From: Xanthobacteraceae bacterium
Lineage (GTDB): Bacteria > Pseudomonadota > Alphaproteobacteria > Rhizobiales > Xanthobacteraceae
Reading direction: 5' to 3'
DNA length: 64,000 nt
Assembly: GCA_029266425.1 (NCBI GenBank)
Contig: JAQSWY010000006.1
Coordinates: 1 to 64,000, forward strand
The translations under genes and the position numbers were made by a program. The notes below the pieces were generated by a model. It saw only the letters and a list, made by a program, of their open reading frames with translations. It ran no database searches and was not told where the DNA came from. Numbering within the stretch: position 1 is the first letter of the stretch; each line of letters opens with the position of its first letter. Positions 63,322-64,000 of the stretch are shown here, in pieces.

Positions 63322-64000
63322 GCCGCCACCTCGATGCGTTGGGGCACGCCATCCACCAGCGGCGTATGGCAGAGCGCATGGCCGAGCGCGGGGCCGTGGC
63401 GCGGCGGCGGCACATTGCGGCAGCGGTCGGTGGCGAAGCGGCAACGCGGCGAGAACAGGCAGCCCTTGGGACGGTCCGCCAGCCCGGGGACGACGCCCGG
63501 GATCGAAGGCAGCAGGCGACCGCTCGCCCGCTCGGGCAGCGCCGCGAGCAGCGCTGCCGTATAGGGGTGGTGCGGGTCTCGGAACAGGCCTTCGGTGGAC
63601 TGCATCTCCACCTGCTGGCCGGCATAGTGCACGCAGACGCGCTGCGCGGTCTCGGCGACCACGCCCATGTCGTGGGTGATGAGCACCAGCCCGACGCCGT
63701 TCTCGCGCTGCAGCCGCACCAGGAGATCGAGGATCTGCGCCTGGATGGTGACGTCGAGCGCGGTGGTCGGCTCGTCGGCAATGATGAGCTTCGGCCGGCA
63801 GGCGAGCGCCATGGCGATCATGACGCGCTGGCTCATGCCGCCGGAGAGCTGGTGCGGGAAGGCCCGCAGCCGCCGCTCCGGTTCGGGAATGCCGACTTGG
63901 TTGAGCAAATCGATGGCGCGGGCGTGGCGCTCGCTGCGGGACAGGCCGAGATGGGCCTTCAGGGCCTCGCCGAGCTGGAAGCCGACGGTGAAGCACGGAT
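63318..64000 (-). CDS. Oligopeptide/dipeptide ABC transporter ATP-binding protein (DppD-like), partial
   Basis: The C-terminal roughly 227 residues of a DppD-like ATPase, cut by the window edge before Walker A. Visible are the signature [15 protein letters not shown], Walker [16 protein letters not shown], the switch [14 protein letters not shown], and the C-terminal cysteine motif [18 protein letters not shown]. It overlaps the DppF-like gene by ATGA, as expected for this operon type. The substrate class (dipeptides, oligopeptides, nickel or sugars) cannot be settled from the ATPases. Confidence 0.93.

Overview
This is a high-GC, densely coded chromosomal window from an alphaproteobacterium of the order Hyphomicrobiales (Rhizobiales), most likely in or near the Xanthobacteraceae. 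The evidence is a PhyR-NepR-EcfG general stress cassette, 5-aminolevulinate synthase (the C4 haem route), a PodJ-like polar protein, DUF1127/DUF1328/DUF3096 small proteins, and five families of short palindromic intergenic repeats of the kind common in this order. Genus is inference. I see no rRNA, tRNA, phage, IS element or CRISPR array.

Layout. 0.2-12.5 kb: core genes (glyS, ppdK, a YgjP-like metallopeptidase, a class A PBP, glnD). 12.7-18.8 kb: envelope/stress genes around the general stress response core (HWE kinase, phyR, nepR, ecfG) and a LysR regulator. 18.9-25.4 kb: rmuC, def-fmt, a glycine-zipper lipoprotein, DUF952-pyrD, a MATE transporter and a DUF6460-like protein. 25.4-32.5 kb: the ligase-associated DNA-repair set (ATP-dependent ligase, MBL-fold exonuclease, Lhr-core helicase, PdeM phosphoesterase) with an embedded methyltransferase. 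32.6-40 kb: PodJ-like protein, MerR regulator, DsbA-fold isomerase, esterase, YjbQ. 40.2-45.7 kb: a LuxR-type response regulator and a sodium/solute-symporter-like hybrid kinase (CrbR/CrbS type) flanking mscL. 46-50.5 kb: DUF1127, aminotransferase, AbrB-family membrane protein, hemA.

The most striking part is 50.6-61.9 kb. A guanidine-I (ykkC) riboswitch lies directly upstream of a ureohydrolase with the hallmarks of the nickel-dependent guanidine hydrolase GdmH. Upstream of it is a HupE/UreJ-type nickel permease whose promoter carries a near-perfect NikR-type operator (GTATGA-N16-GCATAC). Downstream is an uncharacterised protein with 16 histidines in its first 42 residues, a candidate nickel chaperone. 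Next comes a bacterial uracil catabolism (URC) cluster: upp, a URC1-type GTP cyclohydrolase II homologue and URC4 (DUF1688). An ABC importer follows, behind a sigma-54-type promoter and an NtrC-like half-site pair. Guanidine hydrolysis releases urea and the URC route is thought to pass through a urea-type intermediate, so the block may be a nitrogen-scavenging island converging on urea.

A second theme is the general stress response. Besides phyR and nepR-ecfG, three small-protein genes (DUF3096, DUF1328, glycine-zipper lipoprotein) carry exact GGAAC-N16/17-CGTT promoters, and a fourth is one base off. The window ends inside a dipeptide-type ABC transporter operon.
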